Source of the DNA: CAVQOB01 sp963714325
GTDB taxonomy: Bacteria > Pseudomonadota > Alphaproteobacteria > Rhizobiales > Hyphomicrobiaceae
Assembly: GCA_963714325.1 (NCBI GenBank)
Contig: CAVQOB010000008.1
Coordinates: 496,001 to 560,000, forward strand
Direction of reading: 5' to 3'
DNA length: 64,000 nt
Shown here: piece by piece, positions 9,761 through 18,690 of the stretch
Layout: each line of letters opens with the position of its first letter
Numbering within the stretch: position 1 is the first letter of the stretch
The notes under the pieces: generated by a model
Told to the model about the DNA's origin: nothing
Databases searched by the model: none
Seen by the model: the letters and a program-made list of their open reading frames with translations, nothing else
Made by a program: the position numbers and the translations under genes

Positions 9761-9935
9761 GCCAGACAACTCCAAAGCTGCAAATGAGAACCAGTCGCAT
9801 CTTAGAGTGATGTTGTCGCGCCACGCAAGGCCGATTTTAACGTGCTTTCCGAGGCAGTTTTCAATGCAAATTCAGCAAGTTATGATTTTTCGCGTCGACC
9901 TCGGCGCGGCCAGCGCGGATAGTAGGCTCAACCGA

Positions 9936-11057
9936 TTACGCCACTTTTCCTGACGCGGGCACTTCATCATCCCGCGCGTCGGGCTCGGCGATCAAGCGTC
10001 CGCCGGCCTCGCTGGCACGCCGCCCCAACTCCGCCGTATCGTGGCGGCCGATCTCTCGCCCATGTCGCGCCAGCCACTTGCCCGCTTCGCTGATCCCAGC
10101 GTCGCGCAGGTACGTCAGCAGCGCCAGCTCAGGCTTTCCCTTGCTGTCAGCCGATAGCCCGCTGGTAAAGCGGCCAGCCTCGATGACATGAAACCGATGC
10201 TGCGCCAAGCGTCGCTCGCGGCGAGAAAACATGCCCGTCAAACGCGAGTGCTGCGCCCGCGCCTGCTCGATCAAGGCGATATCCCGCAGATAGGGCTGGT
10301 TGAATGTGATGTGATTGACATGCGCGGCGATGTCCCGCGCCGTCGTCGGCCGCCGCGTCATCGTGAAGGCATTCAACTGGATCACCAGCGTGTCCACGAT
10401 GGGGCTCTCGCGCGCCAGCGTTACCAGATCCGGATTGGCGGAGAACCCGCCATCCCAATAGGCCACACCGTCGATTTCGACGGCGTGATGCAGCGTTGGC
10501 AGGCAAGCCGATGCGAGCACGCACTCAACCGTCAACTCACGCCGGCGAAACAATCGTGCGCGGCCGGTCGCAACCTCGGTCGCGGCGATCAGCAGTTCCG
10601 GCCCCTTTTGCGTGCGCAGTAGTGTGAAATCAAGGTGCGCCTCGAGGAGCTTGCGAAACGGATCAAACCCCAGCGGGTTGAAATCATAGGGCGAAAACAT
10701 CGTCGCCATTGACGCAAACGTATCGGAGCGTGTCATCCCGGCCAGAAAAGGATTCAATCGGACCAGATCCGGCACGCCCGCCTTTGCCACCGCCTCCCAA
10801 ACCGCCGTGAGCTTTGCGCGCGCTCCAGCTCGCCCTCCCTCGGCAAGCCCAACCGCAACCGCGACCGCGTTGACAGCGCCAGCGCTCGCGCCACTGATCC
10901 AGCCGATATCGATCGTCTCGTCCTGCAGTAGGCGATCAAGCACGCCCCATGTGAACGCTCCATGCGCGCCGCCGCCTTGCAAAGCCAGATTGATCTGCCG
11001 CGCCGACTTGAAGAGTGCCAATGAAAAACCCCGCTGCTTGCTCGGCGATGTGGCCAT
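9936..11057 (-). CDS. Patatin-like phospholipase
   Basis: The protein is about 373 residues. It has the patatin oxyanion loop QGGGAHGAF, the serine elbow GASAG (GxSxG) and the DGG dyad aspartate in YWDGGFSANPD, so the Ser-Asp catalytic pair is intact. It is an intracellular acyl hydrolase of the single-domain bacterial type. The start is ambiguous: ATG 11057 is chosen. A TTG at 11096 directly follows the btuD stop and would allow translational coupling, adding 13 residues. It may be the last gene of the B12 operon, though no link to cobalamin is known. Confidence 0.85.
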   Translation of the reverse strand: MATSPSKQRGFSLALFKSARQINLALQGGGAHGAFTWGVLDRLLQDETIDIGWISGASAGAVNAVAVAVGLAEGGRAGARAKLTAVWEAVAKAGVPDLVRLNPFLAGMTRSDTFASMATMFSPYDFNPLGFDPFRKLLEAHLDFTLLRTQKGPELLIAATEVATGRARLFRRRELTVECVLASACLPTLHHAVEIDGVAYWDGGFSANPDLVTLARESPIVDTLVIQLNAFTMTRRPTTARDIAAHVNHITFNQPYLRDIALIEQARAQHSRLTGMFSRRERRLAQHRFHVIEAGRFTSGLSADSKGKPELALLTYLRDAGISEAGKWLARHGREIGRHDTAELGRRASEAGGRLIAEPDARDDEVPASGKVA

Positions 11058-11096
11058 CGCCTTTAGCGGACAGCATAGCGCGTCGGCGCATAACAA

Positions 11097-11867
11097 TCAT
11101 GGCAGCAGTTCATGCGGCAGCAGAATTGGGACGCCAGCGACCGTTGTCGCCAGCATGCGAACGCCATAAACAGGCTCAAGAATGGCACTTTTCAAAACAT
11201 CGGCGGGCGCACCGGACGCGGCAATCTGTCCCGATTTCATCAACAAAACTTGATCAGCGAAGCGTGCCGCCAGCGAAAGATCGTGGAGTGCCACCACGAC
11301 GGCGATGCCGCTTCCTGCCATCTCACGCAGATGCCGAAACAACTGCAGTTGGTGCGCCGGATCGAGACCGGCCGTTGGTTCGTCAGCAAGCAGCACGCGC
11401 GGCGCTTGCGCCAGCGATCGCGCCATCAGCACGCGCGCTCGTTCGCCCCCCGATAATTCAAGCACCGGCCGCCCGGCAAGGTGCATGACGTCCATGGCGC
11501 GCATGGCGTCGTCGATCGCGATGCGGTCCGCCGCGAGCGCATCCGGGCCGCGCGACTGATGCGGGATTCGCCCCAGTGAAACGATGCCGCGCACCGGCAG
11601 CGGCCAATGCACCTCGCGATCCTGCGGCAGATAGGAAAGCACACGCGCGCGCGCGTCGATTGAATAGTCGCCGAAGGATCGGTCAGCGATAAAAATCACG
11701 CCGGCATCAGGCGTGATTAGGCCAGCCAGGGTCTTGAGTAACGTCGATTTGCCGGCACCATTGGGCCCGACAAGAGCGGTCACCGATCCGGCTGCAGCGG
11801 TCAATGAAACGCCGCTCAGAACGCTTCGCGCCTTCAGCCTCACCTCAAGATCAACGGCCCGTATCAT
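11097..11867 (-). CDS. btuD: Cobalamin ABC importer ATPase BtuD
   Basis: The 256-residue ATPase has Walker A GPNGAGKST, Q-loop LPQDREVHW, signature LSGGERARVLMARSLA, Walker B VLLADEP and the H-loop histidine in ALHDLSLAA. It energises vitamin B12 uptake with the adjacent permease. Its ATG (11867-11865) overlaps the btuC stop as ATGA, so translation is coupled. The reading frame is open further upstream to 12398, but that part runs antisense-like through btuC in another frame and is not protein. B12 specificity is inferred from the operon riboswitch. Confidence 0.9.
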   Translation of the reverse strand: MIRAVDLEVRLKARSVLSGVSLTAAAGSVTALVGPNGAGKSTLLKTLAGLITPDAGVIFIADRSFGDYSIDARARVLSYLPQDREVHWPLPVRGIVSLGRIPHQSRGPDALAADRIAIDDAMRAMDVMHLAGRPVLELSGGERARVLMARSLAQAPRVLLADEPTAGLDPAHQLQLFRHLREMAGSGIAVVVALHDLSLAARFADQVLLMKSGQIAASGAPADVLKSAILEPVYGVRMLATTVAGVPILLPHELLP

Positions 11868-12859
11868 GGTGCCAGCTCCCGCCGCATCCGCGTCACCAGC
11901 AGGACAAAGAATGGCGCGCCAATCAACGCCGTCAGCACGCCGATGCGCACTTCGACAATTGGTGCCAGCATCCGCAGCAGGACGTCGGCCAGCAGCACCA
12001 TTGTCGCCCCGCACAATAAACTCGGTAACAGTAAGCGGCTCGGCAACGGCCCCACAATCGGTCGCAGAATATGTGGCACGATCAGCCCGACGAACCCGAT
12101 CATCCCGGTCACCGCCGTCGCCGCGCCAACACTCAGAGCGGTGCCAGCGATGATGTCGCGCCGCGCCGCGCCAAGATCGAGGCCAAGTGTGCGCGCGGCA
12201 TCGTCGCCCAGTGTCAACCCATCGAGCGAACGCCCGCAGCGCAACAGCAGTGCAATGCCCATCAGAATGAGCGGACCCGCCAACCACACATGTACCAGAC
12301 TGCGATCCGCGAGCGACCCCATCATCCAGAAAATGCTTTCCGCTGCAGCGAACGGATTGCGGGCGAGATTGAGCGCTAACGATGTCAAAGCCGCACACAA
12401 CGCCGAGACGGCAACACCGGCTAGGATCAGCGTTGCGGGCCCGGAACGATCCCCCGCCAATAAAAAGACCGCAATCGTTGCGAGAGCCGCCCCCATCAGG
12501 CCAGCCACCGGCAGTGCAATTGCCATCACACCGGCCAAGCCAAGGTGGATCGAGAGAACCGCGCCGAGTGCAGCACCACTCGACACACCAAGGAGTCCGG
12601 GTTCTGCAAGGGGATTGCGGAGATATCCTTGCAACGTCGCCCCCGCCAGCCCGAGTGCTGCCCCAACCAACGCTCCGAGGATGGCGCGAGGCAGCCGGAT
12701 CTCAGCGAGGATCAGCCATCGCGACGCCCCCGGCGGTCCAAGCCCAACACCCGATGGACCAACGAGTAGAGAAAGAACGAACGCCATCACGGCAGTGCCG
12801 GCAAAAGCAAAACATTGCCGGCGATAGCGCGCCGCCGCAGCCGCCGAGTCCAAGCTCAC
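11864..12859 (-). CDS. btuC: Cobalamin ABC importer permease BtuC (FecCD family)
   Basis: The 331-residue protein has about nine to ten helices and FecCD signatures: RLPRAILGALVGAALGLAG near residue 55 and NPLAEPGLLGVSSGAALGA. The ATPase-coupling loop lies around LGDDAARTLGLDL. It forms the dimeric inner-membrane channel for vitamin B12. The GTG start overlaps the btuF stop (GTGA), and its own stop overlaps the btuD start. Sequence alone would also permit a siderophore or haem permease; the cobalamin riboswitch upstream of the operon decides the call. Confidence 0.9.
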   Translation of the reverse strand: MSLDSAAAAARYRRQCFAFAGTAVMAFVLSLLVGPSGVGLGPPGASRWLILAEIRLPRAILGALVGAALGLAGATLQGYLRNPLAEPGLLGVSSGAALGAVLSIHLGLAGVMAIALPVAGLMGAALATIAVFLLAGDRSGPATLILAGVAVSALCAALTSLALNLARNPFAAAESIFWMMGSLADRSLVHVWLAGPLILMGIALLLRCGRSLDGLTLGDDAARTLGLDLGAARRDIIAGTALSVGAATAVTGMIGFVGLIVPHILRPIVGPLPSRLLLPSLLCGATMVLLADVLLRMLAPIVEVRIGVLTALIGAPFFVLLVTRMRRELAP

Positions 12860-13779
12860 GGCCGCCCTCGCCTCGTCTCAAGCTCAGCCCGAGCCGACGC
12901 CAGCGCCTCGACCGCTTCAGCAATATGATGCGTGCCGCACAGCATCAACGGCCAAGGCACCACAACGGACGGACGCTGCGCCTGTAAGCGCGCCAGCACC
13001 GGGTGGCGCAGATTGTCGGCCACCGCCGTGCGATAGGTTTCAGGTGACGACGCCAGCACCAGCAGATCCGGCGGCGTTGTCACCAGCGCCTCCAGAGACA
13101 CCTGTCCGTTGCGCGTCGCCGCGATTGCTTCAGCGCCGTTGCGCCATCCCGCCATCCGCAACGCTTCATCGACAAGACCGAACGTACCGGCGACAAAATT
13201 GTTCACCTGATAGATCAGCGCCGTCGGCGGCGCGGCTGTGGTTGATGGATGTCGCGCCGCCATCGCAAGCCGCCGATCCAAATCCAACAGCAACGCGCGG
13301 CCGCGATCCTCAGCGCCAATCGCCGCCGCAATCTGCTGGATCACTGCGCGGACGTCGGCAACGCTATCAGGCAGCGGCACCAGCTCGACACGTTTGCCAA
13401 GTCGACGCAGCAGGTCGACCGTCGCCGGCGTTGTAAAGTGCCCGGCGAGTATGAGATCGGGATCGCGCGCGAGCACGTCTTCGGCATCGCCGCGCGTCGT
13501 GGCTATCCCCGCCGCCTTTTCGGGATGCGCCGATGAGAGCGGATCGGCGGCCAGATGCGTTACGGCGGCGATGCGCTCGCGCGGCACCAGATCAACCAGG
13601 ATCTGATCAATGCAGACGTTGAGCGAGACGATGCGCTTGGGCGGATCACTGGCGTGCGTGGCGGTCGCCATGGCTGCCACGACGCCCGCCGCGGCGGACC
13701 TGAAAATAAAGTGGGATGCGGCGCGCGCTGCCAGCCTTGTGATATGGCCTGCTTTCACGCGCCGCATCCCTCCCCCCAT
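12856..13779 (-). CDS. btuF: Periplasmic cobalamin-binding protein BtuF
   Basis: The 307-residue class III solute-binding protein has a signal region (ASHFIFRSAAAGVVAAMATA) and the mature start PKRIVSLNVCIDQ. The two lobes are joined by a helix around ATVDLLRRLGKRVELVP. It captures B12 released by BtuB and delivers it to BtuCD. I chose ATG 13779, four bases past the btuB stop; ATG 13767 follows a GGGGGGAGGG run at very short spacing. The frame stays open into btuB, but that part is not protein-like. The stop overlaps the btuC GTG. Confidence 0.88.
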   Translation of the reverse strand: MGGGMRRVKAGHITRLAARAASHFIFRSAAAGVVAAMATATHASDPPKRIVSLNVCIDQILVDLVPRERIAAVTHLAADPLSSAHPEKAAGIATTRGDAEDVLARDPDLILAGHFTTPATVDLLRRLGKRVELVPLPDSVADVRAVIQQIAAAIGAEDRGRALLLDLDRRLAMAARHPSTTAAPPTALIYQVNNFVAGTFGLVDEALRMAGWRNGAEAIAATRNGQVSLEALVTTPPDLLVLASSPETYRTAVADNLRHPVLARLQAQRPSVVVPWPLMLCGTHHIAEAVEALASARAELETRRGRP

Positions 13780-13783
13780 GGTA

Positions 13784-15976
13784 TCAGCGTCCGACCTTGC
13801 CAGTGCCGGCAAGGTCGTCAAAGGAAATGCGCAACCCACCATAGGCAGCAAGTCCCGCAGTATTGTAGCCGTAAACATCCTGATACTTAACGTCGAAGAT
13901 ATTCTCCACTCGACCAAAGATCTCGACATTCGGCTGGATCTTGTACGATATCGCCGCATTCGCGAGCCAGTAGCCGTCGAGTGGCGCACGACCGCTCAGC
14001 ACGGGGAAGCCGAATATCGGATCGTTGACGAAAAGATAGTCGCTCCGGCCACCGTTGTATTTGACGCCGAGGCTCGCACTACCGCGACCGCTGGCGAATG
14101 CATAGGCGAGGTCGGCGCGGCCGGCATGGCGAGGCCGACGCACTTCGGCGGTGCCGTCGGCTTCTTCGGCCATCAGGTACGTGTAGGCCGCCGACAACAT
14201 GAGACCCGGCATGATCGGCGTCTTGATCGCGATTTCGATGCCATCGCGCTGCGCTGTGCCCGCCGTGTTCACGAGTGACGGGCCAGGAAATCCAAGCCCG
14301 GGTCCGATCTTATTGCGAAGATCGGCACTGAAATAGGTGAGATCCAGAACCGCGCGCGTGCCCGGCAGCGCCCACTCGACGCCAATATCCCAGCCACGCA
14401 ATTCTTCCGGCTTCAAGTCTGGATTGGCGACGAAGAAGTTCGGGAATCGACCGAACTGCTCGAACATGGCTGGCGCTTTGACGCCGGTGCCGATGCTCGC
14501 ATGCGGGCTGAGGCCGAGGGATGCCAGTGTCCACCTCGCGCCGGCGCGCCAGGTCGTGAAGTCCCGGAAGCTGTCGTTGTCGTCGTGGCGCGCGCCCATG
14601 GTGACCGAGAGGCCGTTTGCAAAAGTCGTGCGCCATTCGCCGGCATACGACAGCCGATCGCGCTTGCGTGTCACGCCATCGCCGAGGTCGCCGCCGGACG
14701 TGAAAGCTTCCGTCTCATGCTCGATCTGCCCGGTGACTGCATGTTTCGCGCCGAACAGCGACGGCGTCGCGAAGCGGTAGGTGGCGTTATAGCCGATCAC
14801 GGACCGCTCGGACGTGTTGTCGAACAGGAATGCTGGATTGGCAAACCCGAGGAAGCTCGAGATGTCGGTGTCGCTGGAACGCGTCCGGTTATAGTTCGCC
14901 TTCAACGATTGCGACAGCGCGCCGCCGAGTGACTCCCAGCTCAAGCGCACGCCGGCCAGCAGAACGTCGTCGCGCGATTTCGACGGATCGTCGATCGCGG
15001 TGGAGACGGCGCCGGGATTGCCGCCGAAGCCGTCGCGGCCGATGTTTTTGGTCGTCTGGCTGAGTGTCAGATCGAGTGTTGCGCCCGGGGTGATCGTGCC
15101 GCCGGCACGTAACGCAAAATTGCCGAGCCGCATGCCATCGCGATCACTATCGAACGGCGCCAGTGTTTGAGGCGCGACATTGAAGCCGCTGGTCGCCCGC
15201 CAATGGCCGCTCAGTGCGATGTACCCGTTCTCGTTGCCGCCGGCGAGACGGGCCGCAAGGTCGCGCGTATTCATGCTGCCGAATTCGCTGCGCAACGTCA
15301 GTGACAACGGGTGCCGTGGCGCGCGCGTCACGATATTGATGACGCCGCCAACCGCGCCGGAACCATAGATGCCGCTCATCGGACCACGCATGATCTCAAT
15401 TCGCTCGATCTCCTCGGCTGAGAGGTTCGACAGATCGAACTGACCATCGTTGGCCGAGTTCGCGACGATCCCGTCGATGACGACCAGCGTATGATTGGCC
15501 TCGGCTCCGCGAATGCGGACTTCGGTCAGGCTGCCGGCACCGCCGACGCGGTTGACAGAAACACCGGGTAGGCCGCCAAGCGCATCCGCGACGGAACGAA
15601 CTTGCTGGCGGCGCAGTGTCTCGCCTGTCACGACCGTGACCGGTGTCGGGATGCGGCTCGTATCGACGCCGCCGGACGCGCCGGAGGCGGTGGCTTGGGA
15701 AACGTCGCCGAGTGTTGTGGCGCTATCGACGGCGGGGGAGGCGGCAGGCGTCGTGGCCGGCTGCGGTGTGGCGGTCGGCGCACGTTTGGCCGCCGGTGCC
15801 GCCTCCGGCTCAGGTGTCGGCTGCGGCTTCGCAACACGCGGGCGTTCGAGCGTCGCGCCCTCGACAATGATCCCCGGCAGGCGGGTCGGTTCTTGCGCGT
15901 TGCCGATCATCGGCGCGGCGACAAGCGTCAATAGACTCGACAAGGCGAGCAAGGCCATTTTGTAGTGCGATGGCAT
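13784..15976 (-). CDS. btuB: TonB-dependent vitamin B12 receptor BtuB
   Basis: The 730-residue protein has a signal peptide cut near GNAQE and an unusual Ala/Pro-rich linker at about residues 50-85. The plug domain includes RRQQVRSVADALGGLPGVSV and IRGAEANHTLVVIDG. A 22-strand-type barrel ends in YGGLRISFDD, with a C-terminus a few residues after the usual aromatic. It carries cobalamin across the outer membrane using TonB energy. GGGGAA precedes the ATG, and a cobalamin riboswitch lies in the 5' leader. No tonB, exbB or exbD gene is in the window. Confidence 0.92.
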   Translation of the reverse strand: MPSHYKMALLALSSLLTLVAAPMIGNAQEPTRLPGIIVEGATLERPRVAKPQPTPEPEAAPAAKRAPTATPQPATTPAASPAVDSATTLGDVSQATASGASGGVDTSRIPTPVTVVTGETLRRQQVRSVADALGGLPGVSVNRVGGAGSLTEVRIRGAEANHTLVVIDGIVANSANDGQFDLSNLSAEEIERIEIMRGPMSGIYGSGAVGGVINIVTRAPRHPLSLTLRSEFGSMNTRDLAARLAGGNENGYIALSGHWRATSGFNVAPQTLAPFDSDRDGMRLGNFALRAGGTITPGATLDLTLSQTTKNIGRDGFGGNPGAVSTAIDDPSKSRDDVLLAGVRLSWESLGGALSQSLKANYNRTRSSDTDISSFLGFANPAFLFDNTSERSVIGYNATYRFATPSLFGAKHAVTGQIEHETEAFTSGGDLGDGVTRKRDRLSYAGEWRTTFANGLSVTMGARHDDNDSFRDFTTWRAGARWTLASLGLSPHASIGTGVKAPAMFEQFGRFPNFFVANPDLKPEELRGWDIGVEWALPGTRAVLDLTYFSADLRNKIGPGLGFPGPSLVNTAGTAQRDGIEIAIKTPIMPGLMLSAAYTYLMAEEADGTAEVRRPRHAGRADLAYAFASGRGSASLGVKYNGGRSDYLFVNDPIFGFPVLSGRAPLDGYWLANAAISYKIQPNVEIFGRVENIFDVKYQDVYGYNTAGLAAYGGLRISFDDLAGTGKVGR

Positions 15977-16214
15977 GACATCAATTCCCCAGTTCGACGA
16001 ACACGAGGGAAAAACTCAACATCAGGTGGTCAGCATACCAAGTTTGGTCCAATGAAGAGATGACATAGCCTTGACGCCAAGGTTCACCCAGCACCGCCGC
16101 AGGCATCATGATCGATGGACAAAAGACCCGTTCACGCAAGCCACGACGACAAGAACCTCTCCCGTTATGTCGCCGCTACGGGGCTCCGCTCGTCCGCACG
16201 CCCCGCGCGGAAGA
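15977..16214 (-). promoter_or_regulatory. btuB 5' leader / riboswitch expression platform
   Basis: This 238-nt untranslated stretch separates the cobalamin aptamer from the btuB ATG. There is no clear hairpin plus U-run, so control is more likely by ribosome-site sequestration (GGGGAA close to the start) than by termination. No open reading frame on either strand looks coding. Confidence 0.5.
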
Positions 16215-16405
16215 TGGGCGACACACACTGGCAGGTCTCCTGGCTTACGGCTCGAACGCATCCACCTGCCTTCCCGCCTGGATCGTCCGGCAGTGGCGTG
16301 TGAGGTGATGCTCGCCGCTTACAGTTGCGGGGGCAGCCGCGGCTTTCTGGATCGGGATTTCTCCATCTCCAGGAACTGCGTTCCCTTTTCATCAGCTAAG
16401 CCAGA
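16215..16405 (-). ncRNA. Cobalamin (AdoCbl) riboswitch
   Basis: Read on the minus strand, the segment holds the conserved core in order. A GATGAAAAGGGAA box lies near 16392-16380. The GCCCCCGCAACTGTAAGC block lies near 16335-16318. GCCACTGCC and GGGAAGGC lie near 16296-16265. The B12 box AGCCAGGAGACCTGCCA lies at 16245-16229. It is oriented toward btuB, with a leader of about 240 nt between the B12 box and the btuB start. Bound adenosylcobalamin would shut off btuBFCD expression. Edges are approximate. Confidence 0.95.
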
Positions 16406-16527
16406 TGAGGCCGTCGCGGAACCATTGTGCAGTGTCAAAAAAGCAGAGCGCCGCCCAGGAGTCAATGCAACCGTTGGTTTCCAAATCGTCCAGCGCGATC
16501 GAATCCCAGCGACTGTTGCGGATTTGA

Positions 16528-17016
16528 CTACTTGGTCGCGTCTTTAGCGATCCCGCCAAGCAGCGCGTCGATGGCAGCGAGCGCAGCCTTGGACGCATCA
16601 GAGCCGGCAACGTCCGGTCGTCGATAGCCAACCGTGACGTGCCCCGGCGCATCCGCCCGCTCAAACGCGAACAACACATAAGGGCAGTAAGCGATGTTGA
16701 GGGGATCCGCCTCCATCATCTGCCGCGACAGCTTCGCTGAACAGAACGTAAAATATTCCGCGCGCCTATAGATCGGCTTTGTTGATCCGACATCAGCACC
16801 GGTCCGGTCAAGCATGCCGCCGATATTTCCCGTCTGGTCGATGACAAGACCGCGTCCTACGATTGCGTTCGTGAGTTCGAATTTCACATCGTCGAATGTG
16901 CCGTTGGCGACATAGGATTGGATCGATTGAGCGGATCCGGCCGTCGCAGAAAGCAATAGGGTAAGCCCGCAGATCAAGATCGAGGCAGATCGAGAACGAG
17001 TTTGGCGAGCGGTCAT
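16528..17016 (-). CDS. DUF302-domain exported protein
   Basis: The 162-residue protein has a signal peptide (ICGLTLLLSATAGSAQS) and a DUF302-like fold around VKFELTNAIVGRGLVIDQTG. A later segment reads FCSAKLSRQMMEADPLNIAY. DUF302 proteins are small, often periplasmic and of unknown biochemical role. Two cysteines (FCSA and AYCPY) are retained and could form a disulfide or metal site. ATG 17016 is preferred over GTG 17025. It lies upstream of the riboswitch on the same strand but ends 120 nt before it, so co-transcription with btuB is unlikely. Confidence 0.75.
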   Translation of the reverse strand: MTARQTRSRSASILICGLTLLLSATAGSAQSIQSYVANGTFDDVKFELTNAIVGRGLVIDQTGNIGGMLDRTGADVGSTKPIYRRAEYFTFCSAKLSRQMMEADPLNIAYCPYVLFAFERADAPGHVTVGYRRPDVAGSDASKAALAAIDALLGGIAKDATK

Positions 17017-17141
17017 GGCGAGCACTTCGAGTAACGGAGCAGGTTCACTATATACCCAGTCAATAGTCTTGCGTTGATTGCCGTCAATGACATCTGCGAT
17101 TGAAAAGCCAAGTAAGCGCGATCGGCGTTACGCACGCACCC

Positions 17142-17342
17142 TCAAAGGCAAAAGAGCCTCGCCCCAAGCGCGCCGAGGTCATAGATCATCGCCACGCCGC
17201 GCACGGAGAACAGATAGAGCGCGCCGGCAGCAACAACGGCCAACAGACCGAACACGAGACGGCGAACGGCGGACGGCATGCGGGTATCGTCGTTCGCGAT
17301 TGGCCGTTGCTCGTTGTCTGCAATGTTCGCGTCCTGTGCCAT
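17142..17342 (-). CDS. Small single-span membrane protein after MFS gene
   Basis: This 66-residue protein has a polar N-terminus of about 25 residues, then SAVRRLVFGLLAVVAAGALY as a membrane helix. It ends in a conserved-looking tail, VRGVAMIYDLGALGARLFCL. It starts 11 nt after the MFS transporter stop and is almost certainly co-transcribed and perhaps translationally coupled. The tight spacing suggests an accessory subunit or stability factor for the transporter, but that is inference. No named family was recognised. Confidence 0.6.
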   Translation of the reverse strand: MAQDANIADNEQRPIANDDTRMPSAVRRLVFGLLAVVAAGALYLFSVRGVAMIYDLGALGARLFCL

Positions 17343-17353
17343 GATCAAGTCCG

Positions 17354-18580
17354 TTACGCCGCCTTGGTTTGCAGTTGGATGCGCGCGACCGGCCGCTCGC
17401 GGATCGGCCAATGGACGAGCGCCGCGAATAACCCGAGCCCCACGCAGATCCACCACATCGTATCATAGGATTTCGTCATGTCGTAGGTGCGACCCGCCAG
17501 CCACAATCCCGCAAATGAGCCCAACTGATGCGAGAAGAAGACAAAACCGAACAGCATCGACATCCATTGCGTGCCGAAGAACAGCCCGACCAGGCTCGAC
17601 GTCAACGGCACCGTCGACAGCCAGAACAGGCCCAACAGCGCCGACACGCCAATGACCATCCACGGACTGACGGGGATGAACAGCAGCCCCAGGAATGCAA
17701 AGACGCGCATGAAATAGATGAACGCCAGACCTTTGCGCTTTTCGACGTACTTGCCGGACTGGCCCGCAATGTAAGTGCCGATCAGGTTGGCAATACCGAC
17801 CGCCATCAGCGACCAGACGGCAACCCACGGCGCCATACCCTTGTCGGCGGCGTAAGCCGGCAGATGTACCGAATAGAACGCGACATGGAACCCGCAGACG
17901 AAAAACCCAGCAACCAAAAGCCAAAAACTGGGATGCGCGAAGGCTTCCGCGAACGCCTCGTTCAAGGTCTGCGAGCGTGCCAACGGCGTCGCCACCGGCT
18001 TTCCGGCCAACGGTGCGGCCAACGGAATCATGATCGCAGCCGTCGCCGTCAAAAGCAGCAGACTCGATTGCCAACCCAGATATTGGATGGCCAGATGCGC
18101 ATAGGGAAACGCGAGGAAGCCGCCGATACCGCCAGCCATCCCGAGTGAAGCAATAGCGGCGGTGCGTTTCTCCGCCGGCACCGCACGCCCGACCGCACCA
18201 ACCAGTGCCGTGATCCCGGTTCCGGCAACGCCGAGGCCCAGCAAGAGACCGGAGAATTGCAGGATCGCACTGTCCGTTGCCGAGTACATGGCGAACAACC
18301 CAGCCATCGTGAACAGTGCGCCGCCAACAATCACGCGTCCAGCGCCATACCTGTCCGCAATCGCACCCGTGAAAATCGCGCCAATACCCCAGACCAGATT
18401 GGCAATCGCCATCGCGTTTGAAAACGGCTCACGGCCGATCTTGAGCTCCGTCGTCATCGGTGTCAGATACAGACCCATGACCTGCCGCAAGCCCATCGCC
18501 AAGCCAACGATGGTTCCCGCCGCAAGGATGATCAGCCAGAGTGGCTTGCTGGCGGCGGCGCCTTGGACAACTTTCTGCAT
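17354..18580 (-). CDS. Major facilitator superfamily transporter
   Basis: The roughly 408-residue protein has 12 predicted helices and the MFS loop motif between helices 2 and 3, GAIADRYGAGRVIVGG. Its arrangement resembles the oxalate/formate antiporter and monocarboxylate-type branch, but the substrate cannot be read from sequence. Two ATGs in tandem (18583 and 18580) follow AAAGGG; 18580 gives the better 5-nt spacing. The frame is open to 18694, but the added part is polar and lacks a ribosome site. A 66-residue membrane protein follows immediately. Confidence 0.85.
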   Translation of the reverse strand: MQKVVQGAAASKPLWLIILAAGTIVGLAMGLRQVMGLYLTPMTTELKIGREPFSNAMAIANLVWGIGAIFTGAIADRYGAGRVIVGGALFTMAGLFAMYSATDSAILQFSGLLLGLGVAGTGITALVGAVGRAVPAEKRTAAIASLGMAGGIGGFLAFPYAHLAIQYLGWQSSLLLLTATAAIMIPLAAPLAGKPVATPLARSQTLNEAFAEAFAHPSFWLLVAGFFVCGFHVAFYSVHLPAYAADKGMAPWVAVWSLMAVGIANLIGTYIAGQSGKYVEKRKGLAFIYFMRVFAFLGLLFIPVSPWMVIGVSALLGLFWLSTVPLTSSLVGLFFGTQWMSMLFGFVFFSHQLGSFAGLWLAGRTYDMTKSYDTMWWICVGLGLFAALVHWPIRERPVARIQLQTKAA

Positions 18581-18690
18581 CATATCCCTTTCGAATTTCG
18601 TGAAGCCGTTATGCCACGGGTCGCAAATTTTGTCGCTGGCCATCAGGAGTATTCCGTGCGCGGTCCGGGTATAGTGCCCCTGCGCCCGGA

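Noticed and set aside
9776..9935. A possible Mur box upstream of mntH (TGCAAATTCAGCAAG near 9865)
   Set aside because: It has only one half that resembles a Mur-type site. The second half does not form an inverted partner, so it cannot be supported.
11868..12398. An in-frame extension of the btuD reading frame
   Set aside because: It is open but runs through btuC in another frame. The ATGA overlap with the btuC stop and the Walker-A placement fix the start at 11867.
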